Assembly: GCF_024124545.1 (NCBI RefSeq)
Contig: NZ_JAMXSF010000005.1
Span: 124,001-188,000, forward strand
Direction: 5' to 3'
DNA from: Pseudoalteromonas sp. XMcav2-N
GTDB taxonomy: Bacteria; Pseudomonadota; Gammaproteobacteria; Enterobacterales; Alteromonadaceae
DNA: 64,000 nt
Shown piece by piece: positions 44,760-54,807 of the stretch (positions within the stretch are counted from its first letter, which is position 1; every line of letters begins with the position of its first letter). The notes beneath the pieces are model-generated. The model saw only the letters and a program-made list of their open reading frames with translations, was not told where the DNA came from and ran no database searches. The position numbers were made by a program, and so were the translations under genes.

Positions 44760-46337
44760 TTATGTGCTGGCTTTTTCTGTACGCAAGCCCAGGATAAGAC
44801 TCAGGCACATCAGCAGGAGTACCACGGTAAATGGCAGACCGGTTGAGATAGCACCCGCCTGCAAGGCTTGTATGGCCTCTGTACCGCCGATCCACAATAG
44901 CGCCGCAGCGATAGCGCCTTCTACCGTGGCCCAGAACACCCGCTGTGGGATAGGGGCATCAATTTTACCGCCGGCCGTAATACTGTCTATGACCAGAGAG
45001 CCTGAATCCGACGAGGTGATAAAGAACACCAGCACCAGTACGATGGCGACAAATGACAAGAAATCGCCCAGAGGCAGTTGTTCAAACATTTCAAACATGG
45101 CCAGTGGCACCTGAGTCAGACCATTCTCGCCAAGTGCGCCAATGCCAGATTTCACCTGATCAATGGCGATACCGCCGTATACCGACATCCACAAGGTAGT
45201 GACTAAAGTCGGGATTAGCAGCACAGCAATGATAAACTCACGAATGGTACGGCCTTCAGAGACGCGGGCAATGAACATGCCGACAAACGGTGACCAGGAG
45301 ATCCACCAGGCCCAGTAAAACACAGTCCAGCCCTGGAACCAGGCTTCATCGTCACGACCGTGCGGGTTACTTAATGGAATGATGTTCTCCACATAGGCCA
45401 TTATAGTGGTGGGAACATTGCCGAGCGCGACAGCAAATCCGGCTAGCATTACAAACAGCAGCAGGGCAAAGGCGATCAGCATATTGGTATTACTGAGCAC
45501 CTTAACACCGCCCTCAATGCCCCGCACCACAGAAATGATGGCCAGCAAAGTAACACCCACTATCACCATGATCTGTAGCCCGAGACCTGCTTCTATGCCG
45601 AATACATGTTGGATCCCGGCGCTGGCTTGCTGTGCGCCAAGGCCTAGCGAAGTGGCAAGACCAAACAAGGTGGCCAGCACTGCCAGAATATCGATAACGT
45701 GTCCGGGCCAGCCCCAGGCTCTGTCACCTAATAGTGGATAGAAAATAGAACGGATAGACAGCGGTAGCCCCTTATTATAAGCAAAGAAAGCCAGAGAGAG
45801 CGCGACAACGGCGTAAATCGCCCAGGGGTGCAAGCCCCAGTGATACATAGTGGCACCCATGGCCAGCTCAGCAGCTTCAGGTGTGTTGGGGGTGACATTG
45901 AGCGGTGTTTTGAACCAGCCAGTGTAGTAGGCTACCGGTTCGGCAACGCCCCAAAACATCAGCCCGATACCCATACCTGCGGCGAACAGCATGGCCAGCC
46001 AGGAGAGGGTGGTGTACTGAGGTTTGGCCGAGTCGCCACCAAGACGGATTTTGCCATAGGGAGAGAGCACCAGCGCCAAACAAAACAACACAAAAAAATT
46101 GCCAGACCACATAAAGACGGCATCGAATGCGCCTATGATTTTCCACTTCAGGCCATCCAGTGTTGCCTTTGCTGACTCTGCATCGCTTACTAAGATTGCA
46201 ATAAGAAATAATAAGATCAGGCCCGCACTCACGCCAAAAACCGGGTTATGAACATCAAACCCCCATTTTTGTACGTTGTCCTGGCCCACGGTATAGTCAG
46301 TATTATCGATACTATACTTATCGTGATTGTCTGCCAT
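44760..46337 (-). CDS. BCCT family betaine/choline/carnitine transporter
   Basis: 525 residues, 12 membrane helices. The glycine-rich helix 3 segment GMGIGLMFWGVAEPVAYY and Trp-rich helix 8 WAWWISWSPFVGMFIARVSEGR are BCCT signatures; GMGIG is the form found in Na+-coupled betaine/choline carriers such as BetP. Likely imports a compatible solute, useful in sea water. Helix 10 region ITSSDSGSLVIDSI is also conserved. A gaggt ribosome site lies upstream. A 162-bp interspersed repeat begins 39 bp upstream of the start codon, so its promoter lies within or across the repeat. Confidence 0.93.
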   Translation of the reverse strand: MADNHDKYSIDNTDYTVGQDNVQKWGFDVHNPVFGVSAGLILLFLIAILVSDAESAKATLDGLKWKIIGAFDAVFMWSGNFFVLFCLALVLSPYGKIRLGGDSAKPQYTTLSWLAMLFAAGMGIGLMFWGVAEPVAYYTGWFKTPLNVTPNTPEAAELAMGATMYHWGLHPWAIYAVVALSLAFFAYNKGLPLSIRSIFYPLLGDRAWGWPGHVIDILAVLATLFGLATSLGLGAQQASAGIQHVFGIEAGLGLQIMVIVGVTLLAIISVVRGIEGGVKVLSNTNMLIAFALLLFVMLAGFAVALGNVPTTIMAYVENIIPLSNPHGRDDEAWFQGWTVFYWAWWISWSPFVGMFIARVSEGRTIREFIIAVLLIPTLVTTLWMSVYGGIAIDQVKSGIGALGENGLTQVPLAMFEMFEQLPLGDFLSFVAIVLVLVFFITSSDSGSLVIDSITAGGKIDAPIPQRVFWATVEGAIAAALLWIGGTEAIQALQAGAISTGLPFTVVLLLMCLSLILGLRTEKAST

Positions 46338-46376
46338 CGTTACCTCATAGTTGAGAAATGAAATGGCAAGGTCTAA

Positions 46377-46538
46377 ATACCAATTTCACTTAATACCTGT
46401 TCAATTTGAAGGAGCAAATATGACGCAAACAGCGTTAAAAATTTCTCATTTAGAACAACTAAATAGCAAAATTTTCGCCTTGTTATCGACCCTATTTTCT
46501 CGCCTCAAAATAGAACACTTAATTAAGCAAATTGGTAT
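46377..46538 (+). repeat. 162-bp MITE-like interspersed repeat, copy 2
   Basis: Same length and ends as copy 1 at 20119; seven differences by my count. It lies upstream of the BCCT gene, not between convergent genes. On the minus strand TTGAAC (46396-46401) inside the repeat and TATTTA just across its left edge could form a weak promoter for the transporter. No obvious long target-site duplication is visible. Confidence 0.85.
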
Positions 46539-46656
46539 AATACCCAGCTTTGATGCAAACTGCATGCGATGGGTTTATGTTAGTTACAGCGGTAATGGAG
46601 CCACTTATGCAAACCCATTACGATCGTCTTTGTGTTTAACAGACGTTTCGATGTAA
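46420..46656 (+). CDS. Reading frame opened by the 162-bp repeat (copy 2)
   Basis: 78 codons starting MTQTALKISHLEQLNSKIFA. A perfect aaggag lies 5 nt before the ATG. Codons 1-40 are repeat-encoded, amphipathic, Leu/Ile/Lys-rich; codons 41-78 come from flanking DNA. Whether it is transcribed is unknown. The repeat-encoded part is shared with copy 1. Confidence 0.3.
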   Translation: MTQTALKISHLEQLNSKIFALLSTLFSRLKIEHLIKQIGIIPSFDANCMRWVYVSYSGNGATYANPLRSSLCLTDVSM

Positions 46657-46899
46657 TTAAGATAAACCAACCAAAACGGGGCGTTTTTACCACCTTGCCG
46701 TAAAAGTTTTAGTTTATAAGTGTAAGCGCTAGAATATAAAAGTAAATGAATGGGCTATTAACTGAATAAAATCACACCATTTAAGGGTCAAACAGGCAAA
46801 AAAAATCCCTCTTGCGAGGGATTTTGGGTAACTCAGCGCCTTTGGCACTGGGAATGAGGTTGGTACATAGTTGGTATTATAGTGTCAGACCGTGCTTGT
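46539..46899. other. Intergenic region between the repeat and the sco operon
   Basis: 361 bp without a confident gene, except for the tail of the repeat-opened frame. It contains the operon terminator at 46798-46825. The stretch 46660-46790 is A/T-rich with no identifiable element. Confidence 0.5.
46798..46825 (-). terminator. Terminator of the leucine-degradation operon
   Basis: On the minus strand a 10-bp stem (aaaatccctc 46802-46811 / gagggatttt 46816-46825, loop ttgc) is followed by eight T, about 75 bp after the scoB stop. Confidence 0.88.
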
Positions 46900-47562
46900 T
46901 TAGCTGGCAAACTGCATTTCAGGAATGTCGCCATTTACAATAAGCTTACCTGCAGTTTTGCTGATAATTTCGTCTACACTAACACCCGGTGCGCGCTCTA
47001 GCAAATGGAACGCGCCATCTTTTACTTCAAGCACCGCTAAATCTGTGACGATCTTTTTCACACAGTTCACGCCGGTGAGCGGCAGAGTACAAGACTCCAA
47101 TAACTTTGAATCGCCGTGCTTGCTGGCATGGGTCATGGTTACCACGATATTCTGTGCGCCGGCAACCAAGTCCATTGCACCACCCATGCCTTTGATTAAC
47201 TTCTTCGGGATCATCCACGAGGCAATATTGCCGTTCTGATCCACTTCAAATGCACCCAGTACCGTCAAGTCTACATGACCACCCCGGATCATGGCAAAGC
47301 TTTCGGCACTATTAAAAATAGCTGCACCTGTGGCTGCTGTCACGGTTTCTTTACCCGCATTGATCATGTCTGCGTCGACCTGGTCTTCCGTTGGGTATGG
47401 ACCCATGCCCAGCAGACCGTTTTCGGACTGCAGCATTACTTCGATACCCTGAGGCACGTAGTTGGCAACCAGAGTAGGAATACCTATACCCAGGTTTACG
47501 TAATAACCGTCTTGAAGCTCTTGCGCCACGCGCATTGCAATTTGTTCACGAGTTAAAGGCAT
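46900..47562 (-). CDS. scoB: 3-oxoacid CoA-transferase subunit B
   Basis: 220 residues: MPLTREQIAMRVAQELQDG, NLGIGIPTLVANY, and the active-site Glu motif SENGLLGMG, plus GGHVDLTVLGAFEVD, all typical of the B subunit. With subunit A it moves CoA from succinyl-CoA (or acetyl-CoA) to acetoacetate, the last product of leucine breakdown. Start taken at ATG 47562, preceded by ggagatc; the longer upstream frame lacks family character. Last gene of the liu operon. Confidence 0.92.
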   Translation of the reverse strand: MPLTREQIAMRVAQELQDGYYVNLGIGIPTLVANYVPQGIEVMLQSENGLLGMGPYPTEDQVDADMINAGKETVTAATGAAIFNSAESFAMIRGGHVDLTVLGAFEVDQNGNIASWMIPKKLIKGMGGAMDLVAGAQNIVVTMTHASKHGDSKLLESCTLPLTGVNCVKKIVTDLAVLEVKDGAFHLLERAPGVSVDEIISKTAGKLIVNGDIPEMQFAS

Positions 47563-47572
47563 GGTGATCTCC

Positions 47573-48271
47573 TTACTTACGGGTTGTGACACGTTCGATG
47601 CGTTTTTCAAAGTTGCCCTGAATAACGCGATTAACATAGATCCCCGGAGTGTGGATCTCACTTGGCTCCAGTTCGCCTGGCTCTACGATTTCTTCTACCT
47701 CAGCAACGGTAATTTTACCTGCCGTTGCAGCCATTGGGTTAAAGTTCATCGCGGTGTGGCGAAATACCAGATTGCCATAGCGGTCAGCTTTCCAGGCTTT
47801 AACAATGGCGAATTCGCCGGTGATAGACTCTTCAAGAATGTAAGGGCGACCATCGAATTCTTTGACTTCTTTGCCCTCGGCAATCGGAGTGCCATAGCCA
47901 GTTGCCGTATAAAAACCCGGAATACCCGCACCGCCAGCGCGCATTTTCTCTGCCAAAGTACCCTGAGGAGTCAATTCAACGTCGATAATACCGTCTAACA
48001 ACTGTTGCTCGAACAGGGCATTCTCACCCACGTAAGAGGCAATAATCTTTTTGATTTGACGATCATGGAGCAAAATACCCAGACCAAAGTCGTCGACACC
48101 ACAGTTGTTTGACACGACGGTCAGCTCTTTGGTTTGTTTGCGCTTGATTTCTGCAATTAACCCTTCTGGAATACCACATAATCCAAAGCCACCTGCAATA
48201 ATGGTATCGCCATCTTTCAGGCCCTCCATTGCTGCTTCATAGCTTGAAACTACTTTATCGAAACCGGCCAT
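47573..48271 (-). CDS. scoA: 3-oxoacid CoA-transferase subunit A
   Basis: 232 residues: [49 protein letters not shown] and the [16 protein letters not shown] loop are standard for the A subunit. Works with ScoB, 10 bp downstream. Together with the thiolase at 55697, acetoacetate becomes two acetyl-CoA. Whether succinyl-CoA or acetyl-CoA is the donor cannot be told from sequence. Confidence 0.92.
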   Translation of the reverse strand: MAGFDKVVSSYEAAMEGLKDGDTIIAGGFGLCGIPEGLIAEIKRKQTKELTVVSNNCGVDDFGLGILLHDRQIKKIIASYVGENALFEQQLLDGIIDVELTPQGTLAEKMRAGGAGIPGFYTATGYGTPIAEGKEVKEFDGRPYILEESITGEFAIVKAWKADRYGNLVFRHTAMNFNPMAATAGKITVAEVEEIVEPGELEPSEIHTPGIYVNRVIQGNFEKRIERVTTRK

Positions 48272-48306
48272 TAGCCCACTCCTAGTTGTTCGTTGTTTTT
48301 CAGTTG

Positions 48307-49215
48307 TTATGACTGACAGCTGTTTTTCAGCGCCAGAGACACCTTGCTTACTGGCGCCTTATCCAGCGCCTCACAAATCTGCCAGCCCGCTTTTGCAAGC
48401 CTTTCTAAATCAATTCCACTATCGATGCCAAGTCCTTGCAGCAAGTAAACAACATCCTCAGTGGCAACATTTCCTGACGCGCCCTTAGCATAGGGACAAC
48501 CACCCAGTCCGGCAACGGCGGAATCTATGGTCGCAATGCCCAGTTCCAGTGCGGTATGTATGTTTGCCAAAGCCTGACCATAGGTATCATGAAAGTGCAC
48601 GGCAAGGCGCTCGGCTGGGATATGTGACAGTAATAACGTTAGCAGCTGTCTGACCTGGTTGGCTGTGCCCACACCTATGGTATCGCCAAGACTGATCTCG
48701 TAGCAGCCCAATGCCAATAATTGTTTACACACCGCCAGAACCTGCTCTGGTTCGACCTCTCCCTGATACGGGCAGCCAACCACACAGCTTACGTAGCCCC
48801 TGACTTTGATGTTGTTTTTTTGTGCAAGCTCAACCACCGGGCGGAAGCGTTCAATACTCTCTTCAATGGAGCAGTTGATGTTCTTTTGTGTAAAGGCTTC
48901 GCTGGCAGCGGTAAAAATCGCAAACTCGTCGACCTCGTTGGCAAGCGCCAGCTCGGCACCTTTGAGGTTTGGCGTAAGAGCACTGATCTCTACACCATCA
49001 CGACGCACAAAGCCCTGGATGACGTCACTGGAGTCGGCCATTTGCGGCACCCATTTTGGCGAGACAAATGCCCCGGCCTCAATGTGTTTCAAACCGGCGT
49101 CGGCCAGTGCATTGACCAGCGCAATTTTCGCGTCGGTCGATACACTGGACTCATTTTGCAGGCCATCACGTGCACCAACTTCAACTATTTTGACTTGAGC
49201 AGGATAGTTCGCCAT
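48307..49215 (-). CDS. liuE: Hydroxymethylglutaryl-CoA lyase
   Basis: Splits HMG-CoA into acetyl-CoA and acetoacetate. 302 residues, TIM barrel: [12 protein letters not shown] near the N-terminus, [54 protein letters not shown] with metal-binding His pair, and catalytic Cys loop [17 protein letters not shown] 49215 has gaggagg upstream; starts farther upstream would lie in liuD. One base separates it from the liuD stop. Also called mvaB. Confidence 0.95.
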   Translation of the reverse strand: MANYPAQVKIVEVGARDGLQNESSVSTDAKIALVNALADAGLKHIEAGAFVSPKWVPQMADSSDVIQGFVRRDGVEISALTPNLKGAELALANEVDEFAIFTAASEAFTQKNINCSIEESIERFRPVVELAQKNNIKVRGYVSCVVGCPYQGEVEPEQVLAVCKQLLALGCYEISLGDTIGVGTANQVRQLLTLLLSHIPAERLAVHFHDTYGQALANIHTALELGIATIDSAVAGLGGCPYAKGASGNVATEDVVYLLQGLGIDSGIDLERLAKAGWQICEALDKAPVSKVSLALKNSCQS

Positions 49216-49216
49216 T

Positions 49217-51160
49217 TCAGGCCTCCTCAACAATCGCAAGCATTGCGCCGTGGCTGACCAGCTCGCCTTCGTCGAAACAATAGCTGGTGAGCGTGCCATC
49301 AAACGGCGCATTCAAAGTGTATTCCATTTTCATTGCCTCGATGACAACCACTGGATCGCCTTTGCTCACCTGAGCACCAACGCTTTGCAGGTGTTTCACG
49401 ACCGTGCCGTTAAGTGGCGCAGCCAGTGGTGCTTCCTGATGTTCATGCTCGCTGATGTAGTGCTTAGATTTAAGCGCCACATCAAACTGATAAGGGCCAA
49501 ACATAACTGTGATTTGCTCTTCGGTGATCACCACATCTGCCAGCAAGCGCTTGCCATCCAGGTTGGCGACCAGGCTGTGACCATCCAGACGTACGTCCAT
49601 CGTATGGTCGAGATCCTGATAAAATACCTGCCACTGATTGCCACTGGCTTCGGCTACCACCAGATGGTCGGCAAATGGCAGTACCTGACGACGCGGCTGG
49701 TTGAGCTTAAAGCCCGACAGCTGCCACGGCGAGGTGACTTTCTCTGCCTGCTGATGCGCCAGATAGGCTGCACTGGCCAGACAAACCAATAAGTCATTGG
49801 GCGCCTGAGACGCCGTCAGCGTCTCGGTTTGGGTATCAATAAAGTGGGTATCCGGTGCTGTGGTACTGAATGCAGGGTGGCCTGCCAGATGATGTAAGAA
49901 GGCAATATTGCTCTTCAGACCTGCCAGATGCACCTCAGCCAGTGCACTGCGTAATTTTAATAGTGCAGTGCGGCGATCTCGACCATGCACAATCAGCTTA
50001 GCGATCATTGGATCGTAAAAGGGGCTGATCTCGTCGCCTTGTTGCACACCGGTGTCGATGCGCACACCGTCTTTGGCTTGTGGGAAGCCCAGATGGGACA
50101 ATACGCCAGAGCAGGGCATAAAGTTTTCCTGCGGATCTTCGGCGTATATGCGCGCCTCAAAGCTGTGACCGCTGAGGCGGATTTCGTCCTGGGTCAGAGG
50201 CAGTACTTCATTGTTGGCGACGCGGATCTGCCACTCAACCAAATCCTGATCGGTGACCATTTCCGTTACCGGGTGTTCTACTTGCAAACGCGTGTTCATT
50301 TCCATAAAGAAGAACTCGTCACCACAGAGCAAGAACTCGACGGTACCGGCACCGCGGTAGTTGATGGCCTGAGCACATCGCACGGCGGCTTCACCCATTT
50401 CACGGCGCAGCTCTGCACTCAGATCCGGGGCAGGGGCTTCTTCTATGACTTTTTGATGGCGGCGCTGCAATGAGCAGTCGCGGTCGCCCAGATACACGCA
50501 ATTACCATGGCTGTCGGCAAACACTTGCACTTCAACATGGCGGGGCTTATCGACAAAGCGCTCCAGCAGCACCAGGTCATTACCAAAACTGGCTGCGGCC
50601 TCACGCTTTGCGCCTTCAAGGGCGCTGATAAATTCGCTGGCTTCGCGCACTACGCGCATGCCTTTACCGCCACCACCGTAAGCGGCTTTAATCAGCACCG
50701 GGTAGCCCACTTTCTCGGCTTCCTGAGCCAGAAAATCAGTATCTTGCTGCTTGCCGTAATAGCCGGGCACTAAAGGTACATTGGCCTCGGCCATGATCTC
50801 TTTGGCGCGGGTTTTTGAGCCCATGGCTTCAATTGAACTGGCCAGCGGACCAATAAAGGCAATATTGGCCTGTTCACAGGCGTTGGCAAAGGCTTCGTTT
50901 TCAGATAAGAATCCGTAACCCGGATGGATACAGTCCGCACCGGCGCGCTTGGCAACGTCCAGAATACGCTCAGCAACCAGGTAGGAGTCTTTACTTGGCG
51001 CCGGACCGATGTGATAGGCCTCGTCTGCCTGTTGTACGTGCATGGCATTGGCGTCTGCATCGGAGTAAACCGCCACGGTGCTCAGGCCCAGGCGCTTGGC
51101 GCTGCGCATGACACGACAGGCGATTTCGCCACGGTTGGCTATCAGAATTTTCTTTAACAT
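49217..51160 (-). CDS. liuD: Methylcrotonyl-CoA carboxylase, biotin-carrying alpha subunit
   Basis: 647 residues. Biotin carboxylase domain (1-450: KILIANRGEIACRVMRSAKR, GYGFLSENEAFA, AYGGGGKGMRVV, MNTRLQVEHPVTE), a linker domain and a C-terminal biotinyl domain with VIEAMKMEYTLNAPFDG carrying the biotin Lys. Supplies carboxybiotin to LiuB for the carboxylation of 3-methylcrotonyl-CoA in leucine degradation. The operon context separates it from propionyl-CoA and acetyl-CoA carboxylases, which look similar. ATG 51160 begins the conserved N-terminus. Confidence 0.93.
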   Translation of the reverse strand: MLKKILIANRGEIACRVMRSAKRLGLSTVAVYSDADANAMHVQQADEAYHIGPAPSKDSYLVAERILDVAKRAGADCIHPGYGFLSENEAFANACEQANIAFIGPLASSIEAMGSKTRAKEIMAEANVPLVPGYYGKQQDTDFLAQEAEKVGYPVLIKAAYGGGGKGMRVVREASEFISALEGAKREAAASFGNDLVLLERFVDKPRHVEVQVFADSHGNCVYLGDRDCSLQRRHQKVIEEAPAPDLSAELRREMGEAAVRCAQAINYRGAGTVEFLLCGDEFFFMEMNTRLQVEHPVTEMVTDQDLVEWQIRVANNEVLPLTQDEIRLSGHSFEARIYAEDPQENFMPCSGVLSHLGFPQAKDGVRIDTGVQQGDEISPFYDPMIAKLIVHGRDRRTALLKLRSALAEVHLAGLKSNIAFLHHLAGHPAFSTTAPDTHFIDTQTETLTASQAPNDLLVCLASAAYLAHQQAEKVTSPWQLSGFKLNQPRRQVLPFADHLVVAEASGNQWQVFYQDLDHTMDVRLDGHSLVANLDGKRLLADVVITEEQITVMFGPYQFDVALKSKHYISEHEHQEAPLAAPLNGTVVKHLQSVGAQVSKGDPVVVIEAMKMEYTLNAPFDGTLTSYCFDEGELVSHGAMLAIVEEA

Positions 51161-51170
51161 AGTGTACTCC

Positions 51171-51953
51171 TTACTTGCTGGCCGCGTTTTGCCAGCCGGG
51201 GGCACGTTTGTCGAAAAAGGCGCTCAGGCCTTCCTGTCCTTCTTCGCTAACGCGGATCTCAGCGATCCGTTTTGCGGTGTGTGCAATCAGTGTGTCATCA
51301 ATGGCATGGCTTGCGACCTCGTCTATCAGTGCCTTGGCACTTTTGACCGCCACCGGACCATTGTTCAGCAGGGTTTCAATAAAGTGAGATTCGGCACCGG
51401 CTAAGTCTTCGGCGATTTCGTGGATAAGACCTATGCTCAGTGCTTTGTCTGCAGTAAAGATCTCAGCACTGAGGAAATAGCGACGCGCCTGACGCTCGCC
51501 AATGGCGCGGATCACATAAGGGCTGATCACGGCAGGGATAAGCCCCAGCTTGACTTCGCTCAGACAAAATTTGGCATCCGGGGTCGCAACGGCGATGTCA
51601 CAGCAGGCGATGAGACCCAGTGCACCACCAAATGCTGCGCCCTGAACCAGACAAACCGTTGGGTGCGGGCTGTTTGCCAGCACTTTCATCAGCTTGGCCA
51701 GCTCCATAGAGTCAGCGAAATTTTCGTCGTAGTTATTACCAGCCATGGATTTCATCCAGGCCAGGTCGGCGCCTGCAGAGAAGTGCTTGCCATTGGTTTT
51801 TAATACAAGTGCACGAATATCCAGCTCGTTTGCGTATTCAATGCTTTTGATTAATTCGGCTATGACTTCGGCATTAAATGCATTGTGTTTTTCCGGGCGG
51901 CTAAGTTCCAGCACGGCCACCTTACTTTTGGTGATATTTAAGGTTACTGACAT
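51171..51953 (-). CDS. liuC: Methylglutaconyl-CoA hydratase (crotonase family)
   Basis: 260 residues. Crotonase fold: LSRPEKHNAFNAEVI, FSAGADLAWMKSMA (oxyanion hole), VQGAAFGGALGLIACCDIAVA, and CLSEVKLGLIPAVISPYVI, where the Glu of SEVKLG is the likely catalytic acid/base. Hydrates 3-methylglutaconyl-CoA to HMG-CoA between LiuB/D and LiuE. Position in the operon is the main evidence for this substrate. aggagg precedes the start. Confidence 0.92.
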   Translation of the reverse strand: MSVTLNITKSKVAVLELSRPEKHNAFNAEVIAELIKSIEYANELDIRALVLKTNGKHFSAGADLAWMKSMAGNNYDENFADSMELAKLMKVLANSPHPTVCLVQGAAFGGALGLIACCDIAVATPDAKFCLSEVKLGLIPAVISPYVIRAIGERQARRYFLSAEIFTADKALSIGLIHEIAEDLAGAESHFIETLLNNGPVAVKSAKALIDEVASHAIDDTLIAHTAKRIAEIRVSEEGQEGLSAFFDKRAPGWQNAASK

Positions 51954-51962
51954 AGGGCCTCC

Positions 51963-53570
51963 TTACATCCGGAAAATGCCGAATTTTGAATCCTGCTCAG
52001 GTGCATTGGCAGCCGCTTCAAGCGCCAGACCAAGCACTGTGCGTGTATCGGCAGGATCGATAATGCCATCGTCCCACAAGCGTGCGCTGGCGTAGTAGGG
52101 GTGGCCTTGTTTTTCGTATTGCTCAACAATGGGCTTTTTGAACTCAGCCACTTCTTCATCACTCATAGACTGACCTTTACGCGCCAGACCATCCTGACGA
52201 ACCTGTGTCAGTACGCCGGCAGCCTGCTCGCCACCCATGACCGAGATACGGGCATTTGGCCACATCCACATCATGGTGGGTTCATACGCTCGGCCACACA
52301 TGCCATAGTTACCGGCACCATAAGAGCCACCGATCAGCACGGTAAATTTAGGCACGTCTGCACAAGACACCGCGGTAACCATTTTAGCGCCGTGCTTAGC
52401 AATACCTTCTGCTTCGTATTTTTGACCTACCATAAAGCCGGTGATGTTCTGTAAGAACAGTAGCGGAATATTACGTTGGGCACAGAGCTGAATAAAGTGC
52501 GCACCTTTTTGCGCCGACTCAGAGAATAAAATCCCGTTGTTGGCGACTATCCCAACCGGATGGCCATAAATTTCGGCAAAGCCGGTGACCAGGGTTTCAC
52601 CAAAGTAGCGTTTAAATTCGTCGAACTGTGAGTCGTCCACGATACGGGCGATGACTTCGCGTACGTCAAACGGTTTTTTAAGGTCCGTCCCGACGATACC
52701 GTATATCTCACGGATATCGTATCGAGGTGCTTTAAAGTCTTTCAGAACGGGGCGAACAGGACGTTGGTGATTGAGGCGGGAGACACATTGGCGGGCGATA
52801 GACAGCGCGTGCTCATCGTTTTCCGCATAATGGTCAGCAACCCCGGATACTTTACAGTGGACATCGGCACCACCGAGATCTTCGGCGCTTACTTCCTCAC
52901 CAGTTGCCGCTTTTACCAGCGGCGGGCCCGCGAGGAAAATCGTCCCTTGTTCTTTTACTATGATACTTTCATCGGCCATTGCTGGCACGTATGCACCACC
53001 GGCGGTACACAGGCCCATCACCACGGCAATTTGCGGGATGCCTTTGGCAGACATACGCGCCTGGTTATAGAAAATACGGCCAAAGTGCAGTTTATCCGGG
53101 AATACTTCATCCTGCTCCGGCAGGTTTGCACCGCCCGAGTCAACTAAATAAATGCAGGGCAGGTGACAACGTTCTGCAATTTCTTGCGCGCGCAGGTGCT
53201 TTTTCACCGTCAGCGGGAAATAGGTCCCCCCTTTAACAGTCGCGTCGTTCGCTACTATCATGCACTCCACGCCTTTTACCCGGCCAATACCGGCCACGAC
53301 ACCGGCGCAGGGAATATCCTGTTCATACACACCGAAGGCGGCAAACTGAGAGATCTCTAAAAAGGGAGAGCCTTCGTCAAGCAGGTGCTCAATGCGATCA
53401 CGGACAAATAGCTTGCCGCGACTCTGGTGGCGAGCGATCAGCGCTTCACCGCCGCCCATAGACAAAGTTGCAACCTTATCATTGAGGTCGGCAACCAGAG
53501 ACGCCATAGCGTCCTGGTTTGCCTTAAACTGCGGATCATGACTATTAACAGTCGAGTTTAGTACTGTCAT
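51963..53570 (-). CDS. liuB: Methylcrotonyl-CoA carboxylase, carboxyltransferase beta subunit
   Basis: 535 residues. Carboxyltransferase with two crotonase-like halves: [97 protein letters not shown]. Transfers CO2 from biotin to 3-methylcrotonyl-CoA. Operon neighbour of LiuD. aggaggcagc upstream of the ATG. Length and motifs match LiuB. Confidence 0.94.
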   Translation of the reverse strand: MTVLNSTVNSHDPQFKANQDAMASLVADLNDKVATLSMGGGEALIARHQSRGKLFVRDRIEHLLDEGSPFLEISQFAAFGVYEQDIPCAGVVAGIGRVKGVECMIVANDATVKGGTYFPLTVKKHLRAQEIAERCHLPCIYLVDSGGANLPEQDEVFPDKLHFGRIFYNQARMSAKGIPQIAVVMGLCTAGGAYVPAMADESIIVKEQGTIFLAGPPLVKAATGEEVSAEDLGGADVHCKVSGVADHYAENDEHALSIARQCVSRLNHQRPVRPVLKDFKAPRYDIREIYGIVGTDLKKPFDVREVIARIVDDSQFDEFKRYFGETLVTGFAEIYGHPVGIVANNGILFSESAQKGAHFIQLCAQRNIPLLFLQNITGFMVGQKYEAEGIAKHGAKMVTAVSCADVPKFTVLIGGSYGAGNYGMCGRAYEPTMMWMWPNARISVMGGEQAAGVLTQVRQDGLARKGQSMSDEEVAEFKKPIVEQYEKQGHPYYASARLWDDGIIDPADTRTVLGLALEAAANAPEQDSKFGIFRM

Positions 53571-53579
53571 GCTGCCTCC

Positions 53580-54755
53580 TTAGCGGCTTTCGGTGAACAG
53601 CTCACGACCGATCAGCATACGGCGGATCTCAGAGGTGCCCGCGCCAATTTCATACAGTTTGGCATCACGCAGTAAGCGTCCGGTAGGATATTCATTGATG
53701 TAACCGTTACCGCCCAGCAACTGAATTGCATCGAGCGCCATTTTAGTTGCCAGCTCGGCGGCATACAAAATTGCACCGGCGGCATCTTTACGGGTGGTTT
53801 CGCCGCGGTCACAGGCTTTTGCCACTGTATATACATAAGAGCGTGCAGCATTCATTTGCGTATACATGTCGGCGATTTTGCCCTGTACAAGCTGGAATTC
53901 GCCAATAGACTGGTTGAACTGCTTACGTTCGTGGATATAAGGCACAACCACATCCATACAAGCCTGCATGATCCCAAGTGGGCCACCGGCCAGTACCACA
54001 CGTTCATAGTCCAGACCACTCATCAGGACCTTAACGCCTTCATTATAGTTACCCAGAATATTCTCTTCCGGCACTTCACAGTTTTCAAAAACCAACTCAC
54101 AAGTGTTGGAGCCGCGCATGCCCAGTTTGTCCAGCTTTTGTGCGGTAGAGAAGCCCGGGAAGTTTTTCTCAACGATGAATGCCGTGATACCACGTGGACC
54201 GGCTTCTAAATCGGTTTTTGCATAGATCACAAAGACGTCGGCATCCGGACCATTAGTGATCCACATTTTATTGCCGTTAAGAATAAACTTATCGCCTTTT
54301 TTCTCGGCTTTGAGTTTCATAGATACAACATCTGAACCCGAGTTAGGCTCACTCATCGCCAGTGCGCCAATGTGCTCGCCGGAGACCAGTTTAGGCAGGT
54401 ACTTTTCTTTTTGTGCCTGGTTGCCATTGCGGTTGATCTGGTTGACACATAAGTTTGAGTGCGCTCCGTAACTCAAGCCGATAGAGGCGCTGGCACGGCT
54501 GATCTCTTCCATCGCAATAACATGCTCGAGATAGCCCATGTTTGCGCCACCGAACTCTTCTGGTACTGTGATGCCCAGCAGACCCATGTCACCAAACTTT
54601 GGCCACATTTCATTTGGGAAAGCGTTTTCTTCGTCGGTTTTTTCTGCCAGTGGGGCGATTTCGCTGCTGGCAAAGCTGTTGACGTGGTCACGGATCATGT
54701 CCGCTGTTTCGCCCAGGCCAAAGTTAAGTTCTTTATAAAGTGATACTGTGCTCAT
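53580..54755 (-). CDS. liuA: Isovaleryl-CoA dehydrogenase
   Basis: 391 residues, FAD-dependent acyl-CoA dehydrogenase: [57 protein letters not shown], and C-terminal [20 protein letters not shown]. The Glu of [12 protein letters not shown] matches the unusual catalytic Glu position of isovaleryl-CoA dehydrogenases, which differs from the common position near the C-terminus (where this protein has Gly in IGAGTSEI). It starts the leucine pathway after BCKDH; BCKDH genes are not in this window. Confidence 0.94.
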   Translation of the reverse strand: MSTVSLYKELNFGLGETADMIRDHVNSFASSEIAPLAEKTDEENAFPNEMWPKFGDMGLLGITVPEEFGGANMGYLEHVIAMEEISRASASIGLSYGAHSNLCVNQINRNGNQAQKEKYLPKLVSGEHIGALAMSEPNSGSDVVSMKLKAEKKGDKFILNGNKMWITNGPDADVFVIYAKTDLEAGPRGITAFIVEKNFPGFSTAQKLDKLGMRGSNTCELVFENCEVPEENILGNYNEGVKVLMSGLDYERVVLAGGPLGIMQACMDVVVPYIHERKQFNQSIGEFQLVQGKIADMYTQMNAARSYVYTVAKACDRGETTRKDAAGAILYAAELATKMALDAIQLLGGNGYINEYPTGRLLRDAKLYEIGAGTSEIRRMLIGRELFTESR

Positions 54756-54807
54756 CTGTAGTTATCCTGTGTGAGAGTTATTCTTGATTAAGCACTCGCC
54801 GCGACTC

